In this document: one piece after another, positions 6,801 to 12,317 of the stretch
Layout: each line of letters begins with the position of its first letter
Position numbering within the stretch: position 1 is the first letter of the stretch
Assembly (NCBI GenBank): GCA_945869935.1
Contig: CAMBSA010000009.1
Coordinates: 1 to 12,317, forward strand
DNA: 12,317 bases
Direction of reading: 5' to 3'
Source: Bordetella parapertussis
Lineage (GTDB): Bacteria > Pseudomonadota > Gammaproteobacteria > Burkholderiales > SG8-39
Translations under genes and position numbers: made by a program
The notes under the pieces: model-generated
The model's database searches: none
What the model was told of the DNA's origin: nothing
Seen by the model: the letters and a program-made list of their open reading frames with translations, nothing else

Positions 6801-6828
6801 GGGGAGGGAGGGCTCTTCCTCCCTCCCT
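6801..6828. repeat. G/C-rich 10-bp perfect inverted repeat after ptsI
   Basis: GGGAGGGAGG at 6802-6811 and CCTCCCTCCC at 6818-6827 are perfect inverted copies with a 6-base loop. No U-tract follows on either strand. It lies between the ptsI stop and the ptsI terminator, so it would fold in the 3' untranslated RNA. It may protect the RNA end or be a REP-like element. The 6781-6891 stretch otherwise holds only a weak stem (6849-6854 with 6872-6877). Confidence 0.6.
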
Positions 6829-6891
6829 GTTCCGATGCCTTCCGCATTGGATTTTTTCGGGTCGCGAACTGAAATCCAGCACAGCCCGTCT

Positions 6892-8679
6892 CTAGGAGTT
6901 AAGTTTTTCCAGCAACGCCTGGCGCTTGTCCGGGTCGTCGGTGCGAAGGATTTTCTTCGCGATCGCCTCGACGTCGGGAATGTTCGTGCGCAGGACCTGC
7001 TGCTTGATCGGCAGCAGTTGCGCGGGGTGCATCGAGAATTCGCGAAGGCCGAAGCCGAGCAGCAGGCGCGTGGCCGCGAGATCGCCCGCCATCTCGCCGC
7101 ACACCGCCACCGGAATGCCGGCGCGGGTCGCGGTGCGGATGGTGTGCGAGATGAGCTGCAGCACCGCCGGATGCAGCGGGTCGTAGAGATGCGATACGGT
7201 GTCGTCGGTGCGGTCGATCGCGAGCGTGTACTGGATCAGGTCATTGGTGCCGATCGAAAGAAAATCCAGGTGCTTGACGAAGTAGCCGAGCGCGAGCGCC
7301 GCGCCTGGGACCTCGACCATGCCGCCGACCGCGATGCCCCGGTCAAAGGGGATGTTCTGTCGCTCGAGCGACGCCTTGGCCTGCGCGATCGCCGCGAGCG
7401 CGTTGTTGATCTCGTGACTGTGGGCAAGCATCGGTATCAGCAGGCGGATTTTTCCGAATGCCGAGGCGCGCAGGATGGCGCGCAGCTGCGTCTGGAACAT
7501 CTGCGGTTCGGCGAGGCAGAACCGGATCGCGCGCAGCCCGAGTGCGGGATTGGGGCCGGCGTTCTCTGCGCCGTTGACCGTCTTGTCCGCGCCCAGATCG
7601 AGGGTGCGTATCGTGACCGGCAGCCCCTTCATCGTGTCGACCACCTGGCGATAGGACTCGAACTGCTCGTCCTCGCCCGGAAGATCGTTGCGGTTTAGAA
7701 ACAGGAATTCGCTTCGGAACAGGCCCACGCCCGCGGCGCCGGCTTCACGTGCTTCTTCCACGTCCTGCGGCAGCTCGATGTTCGCGTGCAGCTCCACGTG
7801 CACGCCATCGAGCGTGGCCGAGGGCGTGGTGCGCAGGCGGCGCAGCTTTTTCTTCTCGATTTCGATCTGGCTCTGGCGCAGCTGGTATTCGGCCAGCACC
7901 TGCGTGCCGGGATTGACGATCAGCACGCCCTCGCGCCCGTCGACGATCAGCAGCTCGCCCTCGCGGATCAGGCTGCGCGCATGGTGCAGGCCGACGATTG
8001 CGGGTATGTCGAGGCTTCGCGCAACGATCGCAGTATGCGAGGTGACGCCGCCGTGATCGGTGACGAATCCGGCGAACTCGTGTTCCTTGAACAGGATCAT
8101 GTCGGCGGGAGAAAAGTCGTGCGCCACCACGATGACGTTCTCCTCGTGCGAAGGCGCATCCGGCACGTGCCCGGTGCCGAGCATTGCCTTGAGCACCCGT
8201 TCGACCACCTGCACGATGTCGTGCTTGCGCTCGCGCAGGTAGGCGTCCTCGATCGCGTCGAACTGCGCGGTGAGCATGTCCAGTTGCTGCACCAGTGCCC
8301 ATTCCGCGTTGGCCTGGCGCTCTCGAATCAGCGTCTTGGGCACCTGCGACAGGTTCGTGTCGTCGAGGATCATCAGATGCACGTCGAGGAACGCGGTCAT
8401 CTCGGCCGGCGCGCTCGCCGGCACGCTCGCGCGCAGGCCCATCAGCTCGCCGCGCACCTGTTCGATGCCGTGTTCGAAGCGCGAAATTTCCGCGTCGATC
8501 TCCTCGACGGGCACTTCGTAATGTGCGACCTCGAGCTGCGCGGCGGATACGAGATGGGCGTAGCCGATAGCCACGCCGCCCGAGACACCCAGGCCGTGCA
8601 GGGTGAAGCTCGCCTCCTGGTTGGGCAGGGGCGAGGAGCGCGGTGCCGGACCCGGGTGTTTCGGATCCGCCACGCTCAT
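6892..8679 (-). CDS. ptsI: Phosphoenolpyruvate-protein phosphotransferase (PTS enzyme I)
   Basis: A 595-residue cytosolic enzyme I that transfers phosphate from phosphoenolpyruvate to HPr. The order is an N-terminal HPr-binding/phosphohistidine domain (FTLHGLGVSGGVAIGYAHL at about 25-43), with the active His215 in GGVTSHTAIVARSLDIPAIVG. The C-terminal PEP-utilising barrel has FRSEFLFLNR (Arg322), GGMVEVPGA (Glu456), SIGTNDLIQYTLAIDR (Asp480) and VCGEMAGD (Cys527). All catalytic residues are present. It is slightly longer than E. coli EI (575) owing to about 24 extra N-terminal residues, a Pro-rich stretch. The ATG at 8677-8679 overlaps the ptsH TGA as ATGA, favouring this start and translational coupling. 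It is the last gene of the gshA-ptsI run and is followed by a strong terminator. Confidence 0.97.
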   Translation of the reverse strand: MSVADPKHPGPAPRSSPLPNQEASFTLHGLGVSGGVAIGYAHLVSAAQLEVAHYEVPVEEIDAEISRFEHGIEQVRGELMGLRASVPASAPAEMTAFLDVHLMILDDTNLSQVPKTLIRERQANAEWALVQQLDMLTAQFDAIEDAYLRERKHDIVQVVERVLKAMLGTGHVPDAPSHEENVIVVAHDFSPADMILFKEHEFAGFVTDHGGVTSHTAIVARSLDIPAIVGLHHARSLIREGELLIVDGREGVLIVNPGTQVLAEYQLRQSQIEIEKKKLRRLRTTPSATLDGVHVELHANIELPQDVEEAREAGAAGVGLFRSEFLFLNRNDLPGEDEQFESYRQVVDTMKGLPVTIRTLDLGADKTVNGAENAGPNPALGLRAIRFCLAEPQMFQTQLRAILRASAFGKIRLLIPMLAHSHEINNALAAIAQAKASLERQNIPFDRGIAVGGMVEVPGAALALGYFVKHLDFLSIGTNDLIQYTLAIDRTDDTVSHLYDPLHPAVLQLISHTIRTATRAGIPVAVCGEMAGDLAATRLLLGFGLREFSMHPAQLLPIKQQVLRTNIPDVEAIAKKILRTDDPDKRQALLEKLNS

Positions 8680-8945
8680 TCCCCTTCGCCGAATCGGTCG
8701 GCGATCAGCGAGAGCACCGCGGCCAGCGCCGCGTCGGCGTCCTCGCCATCCGATTCAACAAGCACGCGGCTGCCTTTTCCCGCGGCGAGCATCATCACGC
8801 CCATGATGCTCTTGGCGTTGACGCGACGACCGTTGCGGGTGAGCCATACGTCGGATTTGAATCCGTTGGCACACTGGGTGAGCTTGGCCGAGGCGCGCGC
8901 GTGGAGCCCCAGCTTGTTGACGATTTCAGCTTCCGTTTGCGGCAC
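8676..8945 (-). CDS. ptsH: Phosphocarrier protein HPr
   Basis: An 89-residue HPr. Starting at GTG 8943-8945 (M/V-PQTEAEIVNKLGLHARASAK), the phosphorylated histidine in LGLHARAS falls exactly at position 15 and the regulatory serine in VNAKSIMGVMML exactly at position 46. That agreement with canonical HPr numbering, plus a GGAG 7 bases upstream, decides the start over in-frame alternatives further upstream. His15 takes phosphate from enzyme I and passes it to EIIA. An intact Ser46 site suggests control by an HPr kinase/phosphorylase, which betaproteobacteria commonly encode elsewhere (inference). The gene overlaps the EIIA gene by 20 bases and ptsI by 4. Confidence 0.96.
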   Translation of the reverse strand: MPQTEAEIVNKLGLHARASAKLTQCANGFKSDVWLTRNGRRVNAKSIMGVMMLAAGKGSRVLVESDGEDADAALAAVLSLIADRFGEGE

Positions 8946-9339
8946 GCGCGATCTCCGGGTGTATTTGCACCACGCCTTCGGCACCGGCGCTGATGGCCTT
9001 GGACACGTCGATGGCAAGGGTTTCGTTGCGATAGGTGAGGGCGCGCACCAGCATCGGCAGGCTCACGCCGGCGATGATTTCGACATGGCCGGGCACTGAC
9101 AGCCTAGAGGCGATGTTCGAGGGCGTGGCGCCCACGATGTCGGTGAACACGATGACGCCGCCGCCGGAGTCGAGTGAACGCACCAGCGACTGCGCCTGGC
9201 GGAACACCGCTTCCGGATCGTCGCGCACGGTCACGCCGAGTTCGAGCAGGTCGGGCAGGCGCTTTCCGAGAACATGGCTTGCGCTCTGGATGAGCGCGGC
9301 GCCGAATCCGCCGTGAGAGATGATGAGCATACCGATCAT
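8926..9339 (-). CDS. PTS mannose/fructose/sorbose-type EIIA protein
   Basis: A 137-residue single-domain EIIA of the mannose family. The N-terminus MIGMLIISHGGFGAALIQSA carries the phosphoryl-accepting His at position 9, and VIVFTDIVGATPSNIASRL (about 62-80) matches the family's second signature. E. coli ManX starts with the same fold but has a fused EIIB; here there is none, and no EIIC/EIID in the window. Stand-alone EIIA proteins of this type in Betaproteobacteria are regarded as regulatory ends of an incomplete PTS; the partner is unknown. The ATG at 9337-9339 fits the family start; a second ATG lies three codons in. The Shine-Dalgarno sequence is weak. The end overlaps ptsH by 20 bases, and gshB lies 58 bases upstream. 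Confidence 0.93.
   Translation of the reverse strand: MIGMLIISHGGFGAALIQSASHVLGKRLPDLLELGVTVRDDPEAVFRQAQSLVRSLDSGGGVIVFTDIVGATPSNIASRLSVPGHVEIIAGVSLPMLVRALTYRNETLAIDVSKAISAGAEGVVQIHPEIARAANGS
8953..8956 (-). promoter_or_regulatory. Ribosome binding site selecting the GTG start of ptsH
   Basis: GGAG on the minus strand, 7 bases before GTG 8943-8945 and inside the end of the EIIA gene. With the His15/Ser46 numbering it fixes the ptsH start. Confidence 0.65.
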
Positions 9340-9397
9340 GGTGCGGTTCTACTCGGGTTGCGAAAAGGGGATCATCGTCGTTCCGAACCGTGAAGGT

Positions 9398-10342
9398 TCA
9401 GCGCGTACAGGCCGCTTCGAGCGCATCGATGAACATGCCAGGCACGCTGAATCCGGTCTGCTGGGTGATTTCCTGGAAACAGGTCGGACTGGTGACGTTC
9501 ACCTCGGTGAGGTAGTTGCCGATGACATCCAGCCCCACGAGCAGCAGCCCGCGGCCGATGAGTTCCGGTCCGAGCGCCTCCGCGATCTCGCGGTCGCGCG
9601 CGGTGAGCGGCCGGGCGACGCCGGTGCCGCCCGCGGCAAGGTTGCCGCGCGATTCGCCGGCCTTCGGAATGCGCGCGAGGCAGAACGGCACCGGCTTGCC
9701 GCCGATCAGCAACACGCGCTTGTCGCCGTCACGTATCTCGGGAATGTAGCGCTGGGCCATGATGGTGCGCGTGCCCAGCTGCGTGAGCGTCTCCACGATC
9801 ACATTGCGGTTCGGGTCGGAGTCGGTGACACGGAAGATCGATGCGCCGCCCATGCCATCCAGTGGTTTCAGGATCACATCGCCGTGGGCATTGATGAAAT
9901 CGTGTATCTGGCCGCCGAGGCGCGACACCATGGTGGGTGCGGTGAAGCGGCCGAACTGCGCGATTGCGATCTTCTCGCTGTGATCGCGTATCGCACGCGG
10001 GTCGTTGAAGATGCGCGCGCCACCCGCCTTGGCGATCTCCAGCAGCCAGGTGCTGGTCACGTACTCCATGTCGAAGGGCGGGTCCTTGCGCATCACCACG
10101 CCGTCGAAATCCGCAAGCGGCGTCTCCACCGGCGGCTGCGCGTGGTACCACGGGTCCTTTTCGCCGGTGAGCGTGATGCGAATGTTCTCGCCGACCACGA
10201 TGCCGTTCTTCCAGATCACGCCTTCCTGCATCAGCACGTACAGCTCGTGACCGCGGCGCGCTGCCTCGACCATCATCGCGTAGGTCGAGTCCTTCTTGAT
10301 GTTGAAGGAGGCCAGCGGATCGGTGATGAAGGCGAATTTCAT
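9398..10342 (-). CDS. gshB: Glutathione synthetase
   Basis: A 314-residue ATP-grasp enzyme (E. coli GshB is 316) that joins glycine to gamma-glutamylcysteine. Seen: MKFAFITDPLASFNIKKDST (the standard N-terminus), VVMRKDPPFDMEYVTSTWLLE at about 82-102, and the ATP-grasp VILKPLDGMGGASIFR at 156-171. RYIPEI, GKPVPFCLARIP, the Gly-rich loop NLAAGGTG at 234-241 and the Mg-binding EVNVTSPTCFQEI at 280-292 follow. All motifs are intact. The ATG at 10340-10342 was chosen over upstream in-frame starts, which would lie inside gshA. GGAGGA at 10357-10362 lies 14 bases upstream, a rather long spacing that spans the gshA stop. It follows gshA by 10 bases, so the two pathway steps are co-transcribed. Confidence 0.97.
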   Translation of the reverse strand: MKFAFITDPLASFNIKKDSTYAMMVEAARRGHELYVLMQEGVIWKNGIVVGENIRITLTGEKDPWYHAQPPVETPLADFDGVVMRKDPPFDMEYVTSTWLLEIAKAGGARIFNDPRAIRDHSEKIAIAQFGRFTAPTMVSRLGGQIHDFINAHGDVILKPLDGMGGASIFRVTDSDPNRNVIVETLTQLGTRTIMAQRYIPEIRDGDKRVLLIGGKPVPFCLARIPKAGESRGNLAAGGTGVARPLTARDREIAEALGPELIGRGLLLVGLDVIGNYLTEVNVTSPTCFQEITQQTGFSVPGMFIDALEAACTR

Positions 10343-10352
10343 CGTGCCGCGC

Positions 10353-11636
10353 TCATTCCTCCGCCGGGGCGGTGCGCTCGAGCTCGAGCGATGCCGCCAG
10401 CAGCGCGAGGCGCGCCACCACGCCGTAGGCGTAGAAACGGTTCGGCTGGGCTTCCGGCGTTGCGTTGTGGTCGGGCGTATTGCAGCCTTCCTCGAAGGCA
10501 AGCGGAACGAAGTGCATGCCCGGCGCGTTGAGCACGCCATCCGAGCCTTTGGCGCTGTGCACGCGGTAGAAACCGCCGATGACGAAGCGGTCCACCATGT
10601 ACACCACCGGCTCGGCCGAACCTTCGCCGACCACCTCCTGGGTGTGCACGCCCTCCTGCATGATGACCTCGCTCACCTCGAGGCCTTCCTTGCCCACCGC
10701 CATCTTGTTGCGTTGCTTGCGGTTGAGCCCGCGGACATCGTCCGGGCTGCGCGCGGTCATCACGCCCATGCCGTAGGTGCCGGCATCCGCCTTCACCACC
10801 ACATAGGGGTCGTCCTTGATGCCGTATTCGAGGTATTTGGTGCGGATCTGCGAAAGCAGCGCCTCGACGTTCGATGCGAGACACTCCTCGCCCGCGCGCT
10901 CCTGGAAATTCACCTCGCCGCAAACCGCGAAGTACGGATTGACCAGCCACGGGTCGATCGAGAGCAGCCCGGCAAATTCCTTCGCCACATCGTCGTAGGC
11001 GGCGAAGTGGTTCGACTTGCGACGCACCGCCCAGCCGGCATGCAGCGGGGGAAGCAGGTACTGCTCGTGCAGGTTCTTCAGGATGTCCGGCAGGCCCGAA
11101 GACAGGTCGTTGTTGAGCAGGATCGTGCAGGGGTCGAAACCGGCCAGGCCGAGCCGTCCTGCGGTGCGTACCAGAGGCTCGACCAGCATCGCCGGGTTGT
11201 CGGGCACCTCCACCGCGGTCGGTTCGGTGATCGCCGGATTGAGGCTGCCGATGCGCACGTTCAATCCGGCCTGGCGCAGGATGGTCGCAAGCCGCGCGAC
11301 GTTCTGAAGGTAGAAGGTGTTGCGGGTGTGGTTCTCGGGGATCAGCAGCAGGTTCTTCGCGTCCGGACAGATCTTCTCGATCGCGGACATCACTGCCTGG
11401 ACCGCCAGCGGCACAAAGGCCGGGTTCAGGTTGTTGAAGCCGCCGGGGTACAGGTTGGTGTCGACCGGGGCGAGCTTGAAGCCGCTGTTTCTAAGGTCCA
11501 CCGAGGCGTAGAACGGCGGCGTGTGTTCCTGCCACTTGCCGCGGAACCAGTGTTCGATCGAGGTGCTGGATTCGAGAATGCGCTTTTCGAGTTCCAGCAG
11601 GGGGCCGGAAAGCGCCGTGGTCAGATGCGGGATCAT
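10353..11636 (-). CDS. gshA: Glutamate-cysteine ligase, ferrooxidans type (PF08886-like GshA)
   Basis: A 427-residue protein of the GshA class first named from Acidithiobacillus ferrooxidans, not homologous along its length to the E. coli enzyme. It makes gamma-glutamylcysteine, the first step of glutathione synthesis. Recognisable family stretches are FYASVDLRNSGFKLAPVDTN followed by LYPGGFNNLNP (about 42-72), LLIPENHTRNTFYLQNV (97-113) and LLNNDLSSGLPDIL (173-186). YVVVKADAGTYGMGVMTARS (278-297), resembling an ATP-grasp core, and VVYMVDRFVIGGFYRVHSAKG (344-364) complete the set. ATG 11634-11636 is preceded by AAGGA 8 bases upstream (complement of 11645-11649), supporting the start. It heads the gshA-gshB-EIIA-ptsH-ptsI run, and a leader of about 170 bases with strong secondary structure precedes it. 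Confidence 0.94.
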   Translation of the reverse strand: MIPHLTTALSGPLLELEKRILESSTSIEHWFRGKWQEHTPPFYASVDLRNSGFKLAPVDTNLYPGGFNNLNPAFVPLAVQAVMSAIEKICPDAKNLLLIPENHTRNTFYLQNVARLATILRQAGLNVRIGSLNPAITEPTAVEVPDNPAMLVEPLVRTAGRLGLAGFDPCTILLNNDLSSGLPDILKNLHEQYLLPPLHAGWAVRRKSNHFAAYDDVAKEFAGLLSIDPWLVNPYFAVCGEVNFQERAGEECLASNVEALLSQIRTKYLEYGIKDDPYVVVKADAGTYGMGVMTARSPDDVRGLNRKQRNKMAVGKEGLEVSEVIMQEGVHTQEVVGEGSAEPVVYMVDRFVIGGFYRVHSAKGSDGVLNAPGMHFVPLAFEEGCNTPDHNATPEAQPNRFYAYGVVARLALLAASLELERTAPAEE

Positions 11637-11660
11637 TGGCGAGATCCTTCCGTGAGTATG

Positions 11661-11711
11661 CCTAGGGATGGTCTGAACAAGGGGGCGGCGCCCCCTTGTA
11701 AATCCCCCCTA
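11661..11711. repeat. Strong inverted repeat in the gshA leader
   Basis: ACAAGGGGGC (11677-11686) and GCCCCCTTGT (11690-11699) form a perfect 10-bp stem with a 3-base loop. An outer, bulged pairing joins CCTA-GGGAT (11661-11669) to the A/T and C-run at 11702-11711. There is no U-tract after it in the gshA direction, so it is not a standard terminator. It sits 12-62 bases before the gshA ribosome binding site and could act on RNA stability or be a dispersed palindromic element. Confidence 0.7.
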
Positions 11712-11773
11712 TCAGGCGGAAGCTCGTCGAATATTGTCCGCATTCGGGTATTTGTTCAGAGCTTCCCTGGGGG
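11704..11773 (-). promoter_or_regulatory. Long upstream stem in the gshA leader, competing with the downstream hairpin
   Basis: On the minus strand GGAAGCTC (11766-11759) pairs perfectly with GAGCTTCC (11725-11718). CCCCC (11773-11769) can extend this by pairing with the G-run at 11709-11704. An inner CGAAT/ATTCG hairpin lies in the loop. The same G-run also pairs with the C-run at 11665-11667 in the downstream repeat, so the two arrangements exclude one another. A regulatory role is inference only. Confidence 0.45.
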
Positions 11774-11811
11774 AATTGCAGTGCTGCGCCCGGTGCCTGG
11801 CCGGGCCCGAG

Positions 11812-11840
11812 ATTCTAGCCGAAGGTCGCGCAAGCGTCAG
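11812..11840 (-). promoter_or_regulatory. Predicted sigma70-type promoter of the gshA operon
   Basis: On the minus strand CTGACG (11835-11840, 4/6 to the -35 consensus) is separated by exactly 17 bases from TAGAAT (11812-11817, 5/6 to the -10 consensus). Transcription would begin near 11805, giving a leader of about 170 bases before gshA. It lies just after the terminator of the cytochrome gene, as expected for a new transcription unit. Confidence 0.65.
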
Positions 11841-11852
11841 TCGGCGCTTGCG
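11829..11852. repeat. Inverted repeat spanning the gshA promoter -35 region
   Basis: CGCAAGCG (11829-11836) and CGCTTGCG (11845-11852) are perfect 8-base inverted copies with an 8-base centre. The centre and left arm cover the predicted -35 hexamer. This could be an operator for a dimeric regulator; no regulator gene is nearby to assign. Confidence 0.45.
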
Positions 11853-11860
11853 ACACAGAC

Positions 11861-11883
11861 AAAAACGGGGCTTGCGCCCCGTT
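11861..11883 (-). terminator. Intrinsic terminator of the cytochrome c gene
   Basis: On the minus strand AACGGGGC (11883-11876) pairs with GCCCCGTT (11871-11864) over a 4-base loop, followed by further Us to 11861. It lies 27 bases after the cytochrome stop codon and just upstream of the gshA promoter. Confidence 0.9.
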
Positions 11884-11909
11884 CATGATGTACGGTGGAC
11901 GATTTCCGC

Positions 11910-12317
11910 CTACTTCGCGGCTTTGGGTGCCGCCGGTTCCTTCAGGCTGCCGCCGGACTGGTTCGCCATGGTCACGATTGCACGTGCAAGCTCGAAATCG
12001 GTGATGTCGGCCACGCCGCCCTTGGCGGGCATCGCGCCCTTGCCCTTGATGGACGATGCGAGCAGGTCGTTCAGTCCGCGGCCGATCAGCTTGCCCCAGG
12101 CAACGTTGTCGCCGATCTTGGGCGCGTTCGCGGCGCCGGTGGTGTGGCAGGCTGCGCAGGCGGCTTTTACGATCTGGTCGCCGGTGCGCGGCCCCGAGGC
12201 TGCGCCGCCCCCTTCACTGATCGCTACGTCCGCGACCGGCTTGATGCGCTGGGCGATTGCTTCCTGCGCCGCGGGAGAGTCCGTGTCGCCGGCCTGCGTT
12301 CCGCCGAGCACCAGCTG
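11910..12317 (-). CDS. Cytochrome c5-like class I c-type cytochrome (partial, N-terminus off window)
   Basis: The frame ends at TAG 11910-11912 and is open to the right edge, so at least 135 C-terminal residues are visible. The mature domain has RIKPVADVAI, then GDQIVKAACAACHTTGAANA with the haem-binding CAACH. APKIGDNVAWGKLIGRGLNDLL, then KGKGAMPAKGGVADITDFEL with the likely axial Met in GAMPAKGG, and AIVTMANQSGG follow. This is the pattern of the soluble or membrane-anchored cytochrome c5 family (electron carrier, periplasmic side). Betaproteobacterial relatives usually carry an N-terminal membrane anchor, which would lie beyond the window. The C-terminus is a Pro/Ala/Lys tail (EPAAPKAAK). 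A strong terminator follows, so it is a separate unit from gshA. Confidence 0.9.
   Translation of the reverse strand, partial: QLVLGGTQAGDTDSPAAQEAIAQRIKPVADVAISEGGGAASGPRTGDQIVKAACAACHTTGAANAPKIGDNVAWGKLIGRGLNDLLASSIKGKGAMPAKGGVADITDFELARAIVTMANQSGGSLKEPAAPKAAK

Noticed and set aside
6592..9099. Long plus-strand open frames across the metX leader, ptsI and ptsH
   Set aside because: They cross a promoter, riboswitch and terminator that read on the other strand, and show no family signature.
9385..9399. GAACC/GGTTC hairpin at the gshB stop codon as a terminator
   Set aside because: Only five base pairs with no U-tract; read-through into the EIIA gene is more likely.
9320..10531. 403-codon plus-strand open frame opposite gshB
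   Set aside because: Antisense shadow; gshB has intact ATP-grasp motifs on the minus strand.
10296..11888. Long open plus-strand frame opposite gshA
   Set aside because: It mirrors gshA codons in a high-GC region, has His/Arg/Val-rich low-complexity composition, and gshA is unmistakable on the other strand.

Overview
The window looks like a stretch of a high-GC betaproteobacterial chromosome (order not resolvable by eye). The main clue is the minus-strand run gshA - gshB - EIIA(Man-type) - HPr - enzyme I, an arrangement I associate with Betaproteobacteria. The ferrooxidans-type GshA, the metX-metW pair and a cytochrome c5-like protein agree with this. There are no tRNA or rRNA genes, insertion sequences, phage genes or CRISPR arrays. 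All genes but one are on the minus strand.

Layout by coordinate. 1-897: a small envelope/stress operon on the minus strand, DUF883 (ElaB/YqjD family) then YqjE then YqjK, the last cut by the window edge. 970-2478: an AmpG-family permease (minus). 2598-4619: the only plus-strand gene, a polytopic membrane protein fused to a spermidine-synthase-like domain, divergent from ampG. 4620-4725: a convergent spacer packed with three inverted repeats. 4726-6479: metX-metW (minus), joined by an ATGA overlap. 6480-6891: a rich regulatory spacer. Read in the metX direction it has a sigma70-like promoter, a SAM-II-type riboswitch with an inserted hairpin, and an intrinsic terminator just before metX. It also holds a degenerate CCAAGG repeat, the ptsI terminator and a G/C-rich hairpin. 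6892-9339: ptsI, ptsH and a mannose-type EIIA gene, overlapping end to end. 9398-11636: gshB and gshA. 11637-11909: the structured gshA leader and promoter, and the terminator of the next gene. 11910-12317: a cytochrome c5-like protein, cut at its N-terminal side by the window edge.

Functionally, MetX and MetW make acyl-homoserine for methionine synthesis, and their transcript appears to be controlled by S-adenosylmethionine through the riboswitch. GshA and GshB make glutathione. EI, HPr and EIIA form a phosphorelay with no EIIB/EIIC transporter in view, which suggests a regulatory rather than a sugar-uptake role.

The most interesting signal is the metX leader. A SAM-II aptamer carries an extra hairpin, and its conserved GCUAAA segment can pair with the ascending side of the downstream terminator (10 of 11 positions). 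This gives a concrete terminator/antiterminator model. The rest is mostly ordinary housekeeping. I did not find a convincing new multi-gene system.
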